From Pseudoalteromonas shioyasakiensis (GTDB taxonomy: Bacteria; Pseudomonadota; Gammaproteobacteria; Enterobacterales; Alteromonadaceae): DNA of 64,000 nucleotides. Positions 49,547-58,390 of this stretch are shown piece by piece (within the stretch, counting starts at the first letter, position 1; every line of letters starts with the position of its first letter). Location: NCBI RefSeq assembly GCF_022398475.1, contig NZ_JAKEVM010000001.1:99639-163638 (forward strand), written 5' to 3'. The notes below the pieces were generated by a model, which saw only the letters and a program-made list of their open reading frames with translations, was not told where the DNA came from and searched no databases. The position numbers were made by a program, and so were the translations under genes.

Positions 49547-49876
49547 TTAACACTTACGGTAGATGTCAGCATCCATATCGTAAATATTAACGCTTAAGCT
49601 ATACGAGCGGCGGCAGTATGTTCTTAAGCAACTTAGTAATTGCTCACTGAGCATTTGCTTTTGCTCTATAGTTCTGCCTGCCATGATTGATGCGCCGATG
49701 TGAATAAAGCCATCTTTGCCTTCACCTAATTCGTAATGCTGATAAGCAATTGCACGAGTCTTTATGGTCGAAAGCTCAAATAAGCCTGAGTCAAAAACGG
49801 CTTGGTGAACTTTTTCAACTAACACTTGTGGCAGAATTGGCAAGTCTTCTGAGTGTTCTATAACAATGTGCGGCAT
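49547..49876 (-). CDS. 5-carboxymethyl-2-hydroxymuconate delta-isomerase family (tautomerase)
   Basis: The 109-residue protein begins MPHIVIEHSEDL, exposing the catalytic Pro after Met removal, as in CHMI/tautomerase proteins. Further family marks are TRAIAYQHYELG, GFIHIGASIMAGRT and VNIYDMDADIYRK. In aromatic catabolism CHMI acts on a homoprotocatechuate product, but no other gene of that pathway is here, so the natural substrate is open. It lies 10 bases downstream of the beta-barrel gene on the same strand. Its stop abuts the stop of the regulator gene. Confidence 0.87.
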   Translation of the reverse strand: MPHIVIEHSEDLPILPQVLVEKVHQAVFDSGLFELSTIKTRAIAYQHYELGEGKDGFIHIGASIMAGRTIEQKQMLSEQLLSCLRTYCRRSYSLSVNIYDMDADIYRKC

Positions 49877-49886
49877 GGGGTCTTCC

Positions 49887-50474
49887 TTAAAAGCGGTAAC
49901 TAAAACCGATGTTTGTCTGAAATTGGTTTAACACATCACCATCAAAGTGCCATAGACATTGGTCGTCTTCTGATGTTGGCAATGTGCACGATACGTTACT
50001 TGCATTATTTACAATAGTTGCCAGCCAGCGAGTTTCAACATAAACCCGTGCTTGTTCAGTAAATAAATAATCTGCGCCAGCATAAAGGCCAGAGGTAAAA
50101 TATGTATCAGAGTCGGCAAAGTCAGTGCTGACGTGGTTTGCGCCAATTTGGGCACCAACAAAACCAACTATACGGTCAGCTAATGGCACTTCTACGGCAC
50201 TTTGAAATAGCAGGTATTGCATCTCGACTTGCTTGTTAGTTTGGTCTTTCATATCAAGCTCGGTTGCTGAATAAAAGAACCCATAACGAGCATTATCAAT
50301 GGTTCTATCTAGGCTGACAGTAAAATGGCTGTCATCCTCAAGCTCAATTTTAAGGTTTTCTTCGGTTTGCACCGAGTTAGTAAAGTTTTTGCCGAAACCA
50401 GCGCTAATAGAGTAGTCAGCTTGAGCTGTACTACTTAAGAACATTAAACACAGTAAACCAAGCGATTTTTTCAT
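49887..50474 (-). CDS. outer-membrane beta-barrel protein
   Basis: The 195-residue protein has a signal peptide (about 1-19, ending AQADYS), then alternating amphipathic strands. The C-terminus is TNIGFSYRF, ending in Phe like many barrel proteins. Two Cys (in VSCTLPTSEDDQC) may be disulfide-linked in an external loop. The size suggests an 8-stranded OmpA/OmpX-like barrel. The family and function are not recognised. It is the first gene before the tautomerase gene; a 103-base gap separates it from the divergent creA. Confidence 0.8.
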   Translation of the reverse strand: MKKSLGLLCLMFLSSTAQADYSISAGFGKNFTNSVQTEENLKIELEDDSHFTVSLDRTIDNARYGFFYSATELDMKDQTNKQVEMQYLLFQSAVEVPLADRIVGFVGAQIGANHVSTDFADSDTYFTSGLYAGADYLFTEQARVYVETRWLATIVNNASNVSCTLPTSEDDQCLWHFDGDVLNQFQTNIGFSYRF

Positions 50475-50577
50475 TGTTTAGGTGCTCGTTGTTGAAGATA
50501 TTTTGAGATAGTATTGAAACATAGCAAGCAAATCGTTGTAAACGGACAACTATCGCTTTTTAATAAGGAACACTAGG

Positions 50578-51048
50578 ATGAAGTTACTAAAATTAGCTGC
50601 TCTTACTGCACCACTGATTTTGTTGAGTGGTTGCTCGGATGATGCTGCTTCGGTGAGTTTAGGATTATTTACGACCAAAGATATTAAAGTGGTATCACAA
50701 CAAGACCCGCTGATCAGCGGTGTTACTTGTCACATTAGCCATATTGAAGCGAACCTTGATTTTGCTGATCCATCTGATATGTCTATTGCCTGTCGTCAAA
50801 CAGGCCCCATTACCGCTGACCAATTAAAACAAATTGACCGCAGTAAATCAGGCGAAGTGGTATTTAAATCATCGAAAAGTATTTTGTTTAAATCGTTAAA
50901 AGTACGTCGTATTTATGATGCGCCAACACGCACTTTATTATATTTGTCTTATTCAACGAAAGAGTCGAGCGGCAGCCATCATCATGCTTTATCAACTGTG
51001 CCTCTTTACAATACGGATGCATGGCAATGGGCACAATCACAAGAGTAA
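50578..51048 (+). CDS. creA: CreA family lipoprotein
   Basis: The 156-residue protein has a signal with lipobox LLSGC (Cys19), though E. coli CreA is usually described as exported and not lipidated. The CreA pattern is clear: DIKVVSQQDPLISGVTCHIS, DPSDMSIACRQTGPI, VFKSSKSILFKSLKVRRIYD and LLYLSYSTKESSGSHHHALS. The two conserved Cys lie in the centre. The function is unknown. It starts a plus-strand run of five close or overlapping genes. Confidence 0.92.
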   Translation: MKLLKLAALTAPLILLSGCSDDAASVSLGLFTTKDIKVVSQQDPLISGVTCHISHIEANLDFADPSDMSIACRQTGPITADQLKQIDRSKSGEVVFKSSKSILFKSLKVRRIYDAPTRTLLYLSYSTKESSGSHHHALSTVPLYNTDAWQWAQSQE

Positions 51049-51051
51049 TTT

Positions 51052-51834
51052 ATGTTAGCGTTATTTAAGTCGGCCCCACTTGTTGATGAGCAAGAGCAGC
51101 AGTGGTTAATCGATACCTTTTTATGGGCTGTTGAACACTTTGATAGTGAATATTTTTTAAAACACACACAAATCATTTTACCTAACGGGCAGTTCTTTCC
51201 GGATAGGGTGTCTAGCGTCAGTGAAATGGCTGAAAAAGTATTTAGCCGAGTTGTTGATTATGCGGGGATGCAGGCGTGGCCAATTAACTTAGTTGCGCCA
51301 TCTGGGCTTACACCGCAGGTGTTTCCGCATTTTGAATTTCAAGACAATTTACGCGGTAGTGAGGCGAGTTTAATTGTGCCGGCAAATCATCCGGTGAATA
51401 TCTCCTTTAACCCGAACCAAATCAATCAACCGCAAGATTTAGTGGCAAGTTTTGCTGGTACCTTAGCGACCATTTTGATTCACCATGTGGGTGTCTTACC
51501 TCCCGGCGGTAAAGAGTACTTACCGCAAGCAAGCGATGCGTTGGCATGCTATTTAGGCTTTGGGGTGATGATGAGTAATACGGTGTATCAATTTAAAGGT
51601 GGCTGCGGCTGCGGTTATAACCCTTATGCCAATCGCCAAGCAGCGCTGACTGAGCCACAAACGCTATTTATGCATGCGTTGGTTACGCATTTTAAAGGGG
51701 ATAATCAGTCGAAGAAGTTTTTAAAACCCCATTTACGCAGCCAATATAAAAAAGCGCAAAAGCAAATTAAAGCATTGGTAAATGACAGTGCAAATCCGTT
51801 GTTATTAGCATTAGATGAACAAGCAGTAGGGTAA
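51052..51834 (+). CDS. conserved-looking protein of unknown function
   Basis: I do not recognise a family. The 260-residue protein has no signal peptide and no clear membrane segment. It contains TFLWAVEHFDSEYFLKHTQI, FTPNQI-like NISFNPNQINQPQDLVASFA, ATILIHHVG and a striking FKGGCGCGYNPYANRQAAL with two Cys and glycines, possibly a metal or cofactor loop. A positively charged C-terminal helix follows (KPHLRSQYKKAQKQIK). It starts 3 bases after the creA stop and lies 6 bases before the LysE gene, so it belongs to the same transcript. Confidence 0.75.
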   Translation: MLALFKSAPLVDEQEQQWLIDTFLWAVEHFDSEYFLKHTQIILPNGQFFPDRVSSVSEMAEKVFSRVVDYAGMQAWPINLVAPSGLTPQVFPHFEFQDNLRGSEASLIVPANHPVNISFNPNQINQPQDLVASFAGTLATILIHHVGVLPPGGKEYLPQASDALACYLGFGVMMSNTVYQFKGGCGCGYNPYANRQAALTEPQTLFMHALVTHFKGDNQSKKFLKPHLRSQYKKAQKQIKALVNDSANPLLLALDEQAVG

Positions 51835-51840
51835 TATTGA

Positions 51841-52461
51841 GTGCAGTATTTAGATGAGTTTTTATTGATAGCCATAGCTCACTTTTTTGCGGTAGCAAGC
51901 CCAGGTCCTGACTTTGCAATTGTACTGAAGCAAAGTATTCAACAAGGTCGTAAAAATGCGCTTTGGACCAGTGCTGGGGTTGGTGCGGCTATTTTGCTGC
52001 ATATTGCTTATTGTGTATTAGGTGTGGCATTAATTTTATCCCAGTCACCTAGCTTATTCATGGCTTTAAAATACCTTGCAGGGGCTTATTTGGCATACTT
52101 GGGTGTGCAAGCGTTACGAAGCGCAAAACCTAGCGATAGTAAACAGCAAACCCTTGCCCCTGCTGAGCCTGAATCGGTGTATAAAGCATTTCGACGCGGT
52201 TTTTTTACCAATGCCCTTAATCCCAAAGCAACACTGTTTTTTATGTCGTTGTTTACTCTTGTAATAAGCCCTGAAACACCTGTTGTAGTGCAGGCTGGTT
52301 ATGGCGTGTATATGGCAATGGCGACTTGGCTGTGGTTTTCATTTTTATCATTGGTGTTATCAAAAGCATCAGTGCGAGCATTTTTCTTAAAAAGCGGATA
52401 CTGGTTTGATAGAGGCATTGGCGTGATCTTAATTGCCTTAGCTATTCGCGTTGTTGTGTGA
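51841..52461 (+). CDS. LysE/RhtB-family amino-acid exporter
   Basis: The 206-residue protein has about six membrane segments and the LysE marks: VASPGPDFAIVLKQSIQQGRKNAL, GAAILLHIAYC, KYLAGAYLAYLGVQALRSAK and FFTNALNPKATLFF. It exports amino acids or related compounds; the substrate is unknown. The start is a GTG at 51841. It is placed between an unknown gene and a gamma-glutamylcyclotransferase, with which it may work in amino-acid handling. Confidence 0.93.
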   Translation: MQYLDEFLLIAIAHFFAVASPGPDFAIVLKQSIQQGRKNALWTSAGVGAAILLHIAYCVLGVALILSQSPSLFMALKYLAGAYLAYLGVQALRSAKPSDSKQQTLAPAEPESVYKAFRRGFFTNALNPKATLFFMSLFTLVISPETPVVVQAGYGVYMAMATWLWFSFLSLVLSKASVRAFFLKSGYWFDRGIGVILIALAIRVVV

Positions 52462-52468
52462 GGTAAGT

Positions 52469-52984
52469 ATGACGCTATATAACTTTTCATTTGGTTCAAA
52501 TATGTCATCGAGCAGATTGCTGGCAAGGCTGCCTGAAGCAAAGCGGGTAGGCACAGCTATTTTAAAGGGCTATGAGCTGACGTTTGATATGGTAAGTACC
52601 GACGGCTCTGCAAAGTGCAGCGTGCGCAAAACAGATCAGGCAGATGCCTTGGTATATGGTGTTGTGTATCAGTTAAACGAAGCTGAAAAGTCGATTCTTG
52701 ATGATATCGAAGGGCCGCGTTATGACTGTGTAGATATCACCGTTGAACTCATTGATGGCGAGCAACTTGCTGCCCATTGTTATATTGCTAATACCTTAGA
52801 TGAGTCTTTACTGCCATTCGACTGGTATCTTCAGCATGTTCATCGCGGAGCGCTTGAAGCAGGTGTACCAAATCATTACAGTGAAGCAATACTCGCAAGA
52901 CCAAGTTGCGATGATCCAGATAAAACCCGAGCAGCGAAAGAGTTCGCTATTCACAACAATAAAAATCACCAAGGGATATTATGA
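52469..52984 (+). CDS. gamma-glutamylcyclotransferase family protein
   Basis: The 171-residue protein shows the family start YNFSFGSNMSSSRLLAR and the catalytic-Glu region YQLNEAEKSILDDIEGP. Related enzymes turn gamma-glutamyl amino acids into 5-oxoproline and free amino acid. I chose the ATG at 52469 with GAGG 5 bases upstream; an in-frame ATG at 52451 would lie inside the LysE gene. The stop overlaps the next start (ATGA). The natural substrate is not proven. Confidence 0.88.
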   Translation: MTLYNFSFGSNMSSSRLLARLPEAKRVGTAILKGYELTFDMVSTDGSAKCSVRKTDQADALVYGVVYQLNEAEKSILDDIEGPRYDCVDITVELIDGEQLAAHCYIANTLDESLLPFDWYLQHVHRGALEAGVPNHYSEAILARPSCDDPDKTRAAKEFAIHNNKNHQGIL

Positions 52985-54528
52985 TATTTCGTAAATTAGC
53001 CGTTGCAGCGGCGCTGTTATCGAGCTGTTCGTTTTACAGTTATGCCGATATTGATACTAAAAAAATTGAAAAAGTAATCGAAACGTCAATGGCACGTTTT
53101 GACGTACCGGGTATGGCTGTAGCGATTGTTGAAAATGACCAGGTCGTGTTAGCAAAAGGTTTTGGTGTATCTCACCTTGATACCGGTAAAAAAGTAAATA
53201 AAGACACCTTATTCGGTATCGCGTCAAACACCAAAGCATTTACCGCAGCAGCGTTAGCTAAATTAATTGATGAAGGTAAGCTTAGCTGGGATGACAAAGT
53301 AATTGATCATCTTCCTGAGTTTCGTCTGTATGACCCTTATGTAACACGTGAAATGACCATTCGCGATTTATTAAGCCACCGTAGCGGTTTGGGTTTAGGG
53401 CAAGGCGATTTAATGATTTGGCCAGATACTGACAAATCGATTGATGAAATTATCGCAGGGCTAAAATACTTAAAACCGGCGAGTAGCTTTCGCAGTAAAT
53501 ACGCCTATAACAACTTAATGTTTGTGACAGCAGGTGAGGTGGTAGCCCGTGTGTCTGGCATGAGCTGGAATGATTACATCGAGAAAAATATTCTTCAGCC
53601 ACTTGATATGAAAAACTCACGCGCAGGTTTTTCACGTATCCCTAGTAGCAATAAAAACTGGGCGACGGGTCATATTCCAATGGATGGCCAACTACACCCA
53701 TTTTTTGTGAACTACCTTGAAGATTTCCGTGGCGCTGGTGCGATTGCATCAAGCGTAAGCGATATGAGCCAATGGCTTCGCACGCAGCTTGCTCATGGCA
53801 AAATGCCAAATGGCCAGCAGTTATTCACTGAAAAACAGCAGCAACAAATGTGGCATCCACACATTACCTCAATGGCATCAAAAAGTGCTTATGAAGCTTA
53901 CCACCAACAATTCAGAGGTTATGGTTTAGGCTGGAGCATTGAAGATTTCCACGGCATTAAAAAGCTGGGCCACGGTGGTGGTATCTTAGGCATGGTGTCT
54001 CAAGTGACATTATTACCAGAGAAAAACCTCGGTATTGTTATTCTGAGTAACCAGCAAGCATTCAGCGCGCTCTCTGCGGTGACCTATGAAGTATTAGAAG
54101 ATGCATTAGATCTTGAAGACAAAGACTGGGTTGAAGATCTTGCTAAAAAGCACTTTGAAGGTAAAAAAGAAGCTTACGCAAACGCAAAACCAGAAACACC
54201 TGCAGATTATCAAGCGAAACTACCAAACATCAACTACACAGGCACACTGCACGATAACTGGTATGGTGATGTGGTAATCGAGGAGTTAAATGGTCAGCTA
54301 CGTATTGATTTTACTCATACAAAGCGTTTGAAAGGTCAGCTTGAGCATTACACCGGCAATACATTTATTGTTAAGTGGGATGAAAAGTTACTTGAGGCAG
54401 ATGCTTACATTGAGTTTCAAATGAGCCCTGATAACCGAGTGAGTAGTGCAAAAATGCGCGCTGTCTCAACGGCGGTCACAGACTTTAGTTTTGACTTTAG
54501 GAATTTAGATTTACGCGCTAAAAAGTAA
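52981..54528 (+). CDS. exported serine hydrolase (class C beta-lactamase fold) with DUF3471-like tail
   Basis: The 515-residue protein has a signal peptide (about 1-22). The beta-lactamase-type active site is complete: SNTK (Ser82, Lys85), YNN (Tyr176, Asn178), and HGG in KLGHGGGILG near residue 330. The C-terminal part (about 400-510) matches a DUF3471-type beta domain. It is a penicillin-binding-protein-like peptidase or esterase in the periplasm; it need not be a true beta-lactamase. The start overlaps the gamma-glutamylcyclotransferase gene by 4 bases. A terminator follows. Confidence 0.92.
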   Translation: MIFRKLAVAAALLSSCSFYSYADIDTKKIEKVIETSMARFDVPGMAVAIVENDQVVLAKGFGVSHLDTGKKVNKDTLFGIASNTKAFTAAALAKLIDEGKLSWDDKVIDHLPEFRLYDPYVTREMTIRDLLSHRSGLGLGQGDLMIWPDTDKSIDEIIAGLKYLKPASSFRSKYAYNNLMFVTAGEVVARVSGMSWNDYIEKNILQPLDMKNSRAGFSRIPSSNKNWATGHIPMDGQLHPFFVNYLEDFRGAGAIASSVSDMSQWLRTQLAHGKMPNGQQLFTEKQQQQMWHPHITSMASKSAYEAYHQQFRGYGLGWSIEDFHGIKKLGHGGGILGMVSQVTLLPEKNLGIVILSNQQAFSALSAVTYEVLEDALDLEDKDWVEDLAKKHFEGKKEAYANAKPETPADYQAKLPNINYTGTLHDNWYGDVVIEELNGQLRIDFTHTKRLKGQLEHYTGNTFIVKWDEKLLEADAYIEFQMSPDNRVSSAKMRAVSTAVTDFSFDFRNLDLRAKK

Positions 54529-54538
54529 ACCAAAGTCG

Positions 54539-54562
54539 CAAAGCCACCATTAGGTGGCTTTG
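54539..54562 (+). terminator. terminator of the creA-to-serine-hydrolase run
   Basis: CAAAGCCACC pairs with GGTGGCTTTG around an ATTA loop, followed by TTAT. It ends the operon before the HDAC-family gene. Confidence 0.8.
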
Positions 54563-54596
54563 TTATACTGGGGGAAAATAATTCAAGGAGCGTATT

Positions 54597-55517
54597 ATGA
54601 GAACGGCAGTTATCTCACATCCATTTTGTCGTAAACATAAAATGATTGAGGATCACCCCGAATGCCCTGCGCGTTTAGATGTGATCACCGACCGCTTGCT
54701 AGCAAGTGGTGTTGATATAGCAATTACTCACTTACAAGCTCCTAAAGCCAGCCGCGACGACTTTTTACGTGCTCATGATGAACCTTTGGTAAGCCATGTA
54801 GAGCAAACAATTCCCGATGAAGGACTTGCTGAATTAGACGGCGATACATGGCTGTGCCCAGATTCAATGAAAGCAATTGAACGAGCCGTTGGTGCTGGAT
54901 TACTCGCCGTTGATGAAATCCTTGCTGATAAACTGGATGCCGCATTTTGCTCGGTTAGACCGCCTGGGCATCATGCAAACCGTAGCACTTCTGCAGGTTT
55001 TTGCGTTTTTAATAACCTAGCCATTGCCGTGAAATACGCGCAAAGCAAAGGTGTTAAACGTATCGCTATTTTGGACTTTGATGTACACCACGGTAATGGC
55101 ACGCAAGATATCTTTTTAGATGATGACAATGTGTTGTTTTGCTCTTTGTTTCAACACCCTTTTTACCCAAATACTGCGGTTGAAAATAACGCGACTTTAG
55201 TTAACTCACCGCTGCCAATTGCCAGTGATGGTAATGACTTAAAAGCTGTTTACCTTGAGCAGTGGCTGCCAAAACTCAATGAATTTAAACCTGAACTGTT
55301 GTTTATTAGTGCTGGCTTTGATGCTCACCTTGAAGATGACATGGCAAGCCTGAAATTTGTTGAAGACGATTACGCATGGCTAACCACGCAATTAGCTGAG
55401 TTTTGTCAGCAGCAAGATTGCAAAGGGATTATCTCTTATCTTGAAGGGGGCTATGCTTTATCAGCTCTAGGTCGTAGTGCCGTTGCGCACATTAAAGCGC
55501 TGGTGGATGCGCCTTAA
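54597..55517 (+). CDS. histone-deacetylase-family (acetoin/polyamine amidohydrolase-type) enzyme
   Basis: The 306-residue protein is a zinc-dependent deacetylase-fold enzyme. The marks are DHPECPARLDVI, RPPGHHANRS with the catalytic His pair, FDVHHGNGTQDIF with zinc ligands, and SAGFDAHLEDDM with the last zinc Asp, then YLEGGYAL. It acts in the cytoplasm; bacterial members deacetylate acetyl-lysine, acetylpolyamines or other amides. AAGGAG lies upstream of the ATG. It follows a terminator, so it is a separate unit. Its 3' end overlaps the convergent small gene by 4 bases. Confidence 0.94.
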   Translation: MRTAVISHPFCRKHKMIEDHPECPARLDVITDRLLASGVDIAITHLQAPKASRDDFLRAHDEPLVSHVEQTIPDEGLAELDGDTWLCPDSMKAIERAVGAGLLAVDEILADKLDAAFCSVRPPGHHANRSTSAGFCVFNNLAIAVKYAQSKGVKRIAILDFDVHHGNGTQDIFLDDDNVLFCSLFQHPFYPNTAVENNATLVNSPLPIASDGNDLKAVYLEQWLPKLNEFKPELLFISAGFDAHLEDDMASLKFVEDDYAWLTTQLAEFCQQQDCKGIISYLEGGYALSALGRSAVAHIKALVDAP

Positions 55518-55807
55518 TCTGCCAGCATCGCAAAGGCTTGCGTTGGTGTAAGCCGAGTAACCTTACTTAAACAGCATACTCCCTCTTGTGCTAGGTGCTC
55601 AGTCACTCTATTAGCAAGCTCTATATCAGTTAATGCTTTCACGCTTTCTCCCTGCAAGTTGACATACTGCCCTGTTGCCAAAAGTAGCATCGCTTCATGT
55701 TGCTGCTCTTCACTTAAGCCATATAAAAAGCTTTCTATATCGGCTTCGTCTTCAACTAATGCTATTTCATGGTCTGAAAAAATAATCTTAGGAAATGATG
55801 AGTGCAT
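55514..55807 (-). CDS. small protein of unknown function
   Basis: I do not recognise a family. The 97-residue protein is acidic and mostly helical, with no signal peptide. It contains IFSDHEIALVEDEADIESF, LYGLSEEQQHEAMLLLATG, a central EHLAQEGVCCLSK with a Cys pair, and a C-terminal LTPTQAFAMLAD. The 4-base 3' overlap with the HDAC-family gene leaves no terminator. It is divergent from the CBS-GGDEF-EAL gene across 78 bases. Confidence 0.7.
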   Translation of the reverse strand: MHSSFPKIIFSDHEIALVEDEADIESFLYGLSEEQQHEAMLLLATGQYVNLQGESVKALTDIELANRVTEHLAQEGVCCLSKVTRLTPTQAFAMLAD

Positions 55808-55885
55808 TTATTGTCCTGTGTCAAAGTTGCATAGGTTGAAATGATTATAATTGCCAATTCATGTAAGAACTAGGAAAGTCGACTT

Positions 55886-58390
55886 ATGAATCAACCAAGA
55901 CGACATCAAAAGGTGAGTGATGTCTTTTCGCAAAAGCTGGTATCGTGTCCTGCGCATACGCCTTTGGTCGATGCGGTGAGGTTGATGCATGTTCACAATG
56001 TGACGGCGATTTTTATCAAGCATGAGCAGTCTGTTGTTGGGATTTGGACTGAGGCTGATTGTTTGAAAATTGACATCAGCAGCCCGCTCTATAAGAACCT
56101 TGCCATTCACGAGGTCATGTCAGCACCTGTTATTACAGTGCCAAATCAATGCTCAGTCAGTGATGCAACCCTGCGTTTTCAACAACATGGCATTCGTCAT
56201 TTATTGGTGATGGATAGTGAGAATCAGCCTGCAGGTATGTTGAACTTATCTGATATTGTGCATAACCAAGGTTTGGACCACTACTTACAATTTCGGCCTA
56301 TTCATGAGCAGTATCGCACTGACCTAGAGATAGTTGATGCGCAAACACCGATAGAAGAGGTTGTGCAACTGATGCGCGCTGGCCGCCTTGATAGTGTATT
56401 GGTTTATAACCGAGAGCTTGAACTGCACGGTATTATTACTCAGCGTGATATTGTTGAGCTGATCATTCAAACTGAGTGGCTAAATCCTTGTTGGCAATAT
56501 GCTAGCTACCCGTTAATTGAAATTGATTGTGAAAGCAGTTTATTTGATGCGTATCGCACTATGACAGAGCGTAATGTGCGTCATTTGGTGGTCAGAGATG
56601 ATGAAATTTGCGGGGTGATTTCATTTGCTGATTTGATCACAGAGATTGAGTCAGCTTATTGCTGCGAGCTCGAGCGTGCTATTGAGCAGCGTGATATTGC
56701 TTTGCAAAAATCACAACGTAACTTGTTTTTAGCAAATAAAATTATTGATGCCTCACTCGATGGCATTATGTTAACCCGTAAAGACGGCACTATTATTCAA
56801 GTTAACCCTGCTTTTACTAAACTGACCGGCTTTGCTGAGCATGAGGTAATCGGTAAGCGTCCCAATATTTTAAGCTCTACAAAACATAGCCGTTCGTTTT
56901 ATCAAAAAATGTGGCATGCCATTGAATACGAAGGGGTCTGGCAAGGGGAGATCTGTAATTGCAAAAAAGATGGAGAAGAGTTTGTAGAGTGGCTCACCAT
57001 TATCCAGATTAAAGACCCTAACTTTGATGAAGTGCTTTATGCGGCAATTTTTAGCGACATTACAGAGCGCAAACGTGCCGAAGAAAAAATTGCCCAGCTC
57101 GCCTATTACGATGAGCTGACAGGCCTGCCTAATCGGCGTTTATTTCATGACAGACTCTCTATTGCGCTGAGTTCTGCCAAACGAAACCATGATCTATTAG
57201 CGGTGATGTTTATCGATTTAGACCGCTTCAAAGAGGTTAACGACAGCTTAGGGCATGACGCTGGTGATAACTTATTGCAGCAAGTGGCAGAGCGTATTTT
57301 ATCAATTCTACCTGAAGGGGATACTCTTGCGCGCTTAGGTGGCGATGAGTTTGTTTTATTATGCGAAGTAAATCGGGTTGAAACACTGCTCAACTTTGCT
57401 GAACAAGTTTTGCAGCAGGTGAGTATGCCGCTTGCTATTAACGAGCATGTGGTTGCAATTACAGCTTCTATTGGCGCTGCGGTTTACCCTGATGATGGCG
57501 TAGATAGCGCTACACTGCTCAAGCATGCTGATATTGCTATGTACCGTGCTAAAGAAGTGGGGCGTAATTCATTTCAATTATTCAAACCTGCGATGAATGC
57601 ACGTTCTTTAGAACGATTGGCAATGATGAGCCGATTACAAAACGCCATAGAAAGCGATGAGTTTGAGCTTTATTTCCAACCTAAGCAGGAGTTAAATTCA
57701 GGCAAAATTTTAGGGGTAGAGGCTCTCTTACGTTGGCATGAGCCAAACCTTGGGGTGATATCACCCGCTAAATTTATTCCCCTTGCTGAAGAACTAGGCC
57801 TAATTGTGAAACTTGATTTATGGGTCATCGAGCAAGCTTGTAAAGAGTTAGAAAAATGGCAGCAACAAGGCATTGAAGCAGGGCGCTTAGCAATTAATAT
57901 CTCGGCAAATCACTTACGTCAGGGGCAATTAGCGTCGAATGTTGAGCGCTTACTTGAGCGTTACGATGTAGACCCTCACAAGCTTGAAGTAGAGCTTACT
58001 GAAAGTTGTTTTATCAGCCACTTTAGTGAAGCTAAGCAAGAGTTACTCGCGCTTAAAAAGTTAGGTGTGCATATAACGTTAGATGACTTTGGCACGGGCT
58101 ACTCGGCTTTAAGTTACTTAACTAAACTGCCAATTGATACGTTAAAAATAGATGCCAGCTTTATCGCAAAAGTGCCCGATGAATACGGTAATAGTGAAAT
58201 TGTTACGGCGATTATTAGCCTTGCGAAAAGCTTGAGTATTCATGTTGTCGCAGAAGGGGTTGAGAAGGTAGAGCAGTTAAATTACTTACGTTCACTTAAC
58301 TGCGATACCATTCAAGGCTATTACTTTTGCCGCCCAATAGCGAAGCAGCAATGGTATGATTTTTATCTCAATAGCGAAAAAAGTGCCTAA
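55886..58390 (+). CDS. CBS-CBS-PAS-GGDEF-EAL c-di-GMP protein
   Basis: The 834-residue cytoplasmic protein has two pairs of CBS domains (about 8-125 and 145-265), a PAS domain (about 275-395, IIDASLDGIMLTRKDG), a GGDEF domain (about 405-565, ARLGGDEFVLLC) and an EAL domain (about 580-830, ALLRWHEP, ELTESCF, DDFGTGYSALSYL). Both catalytic signatures look complete. CBS pairs often bind adenylates, so nucleotide status may tune c-di-GMP turnover; that is an inference. No membrane segment is seen. Its 3' end overlaps the DUF2797 gene by 4 bases. Confidence 0.94.
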   Translation: MNQPRRHQKVSDVFSQKLVSCPAHTPLVDAVRLMHVHNVTAIFIKHEQSVVGIWTEADCLKIDISSPLYKNLAIHEVMSAPVITVPNQCSVSDATLRFQQHGIRHLLVMDSENQPAGMLNLSDIVHNQGLDHYLQFRPIHEQYRTDLEIVDAQTPIEEVVQLMRAGRLDSVLVYNRELELHGIITQRDIVELIIQTEWLNPCWQYASYPLIEIDCESSLFDAYRTMTERNVRHLVVRDDEICGVISFADLITEIESAYCCELERAIEQRDIALQKSQRNLFLANKIIDASLDGIMLTRKDGTIIQVNPAFTKLTGFAEHEVIGKRPNILSSTKHSRSFYQKMWHAIEYEGVWQGEICNCKKDGEEFVEWLTIIQIKDPNFDEVLYAAIFSDITERKRAEEKIAQLAYYDELTGLPNRRLFHDRLSIALSSAKRNHDLLAVMFIDLDRFKEVNDSLGHDAGDNLLQQVAERILSILPEGDTLARLGGDEFVLLCEVNRVETLLNFAEQVLQQVSMPLAINEHVVAITASIGAAVYPDDGVDSATLLKHADIAMYRAKEVGRNSFQLFKPAMNARSLERLAMMSRLQNAIESDEFELYFQPKQELNSGKILGVEALLRWHEPNLGVISPAKFIPLAEELGLIVKLDLWVIEQACKELEKWQQQGIEAGRLAINISANHLRQGQLASNVERLLERYDVDPHKLEVELTESCFISHFSEAKQELLALKKLGVHITLDDFGTGYSALSYLTKLPIDTLKIDASFIAKVPDEYGNSEIVTAIISLAKSLSIHVVAEGVEKVEQLNYLRSLNCDTIQGYYFCRPIAKQQWYDFYLNSEKSA

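Noticed and set aside
52981..54528. Serine hydrolase as a beta-lactam resistance gene
   Set aside because: The fold motifs are shared with esterases and peptidases, and the DUF3471-like tail and operon context do not point to drug resistance.
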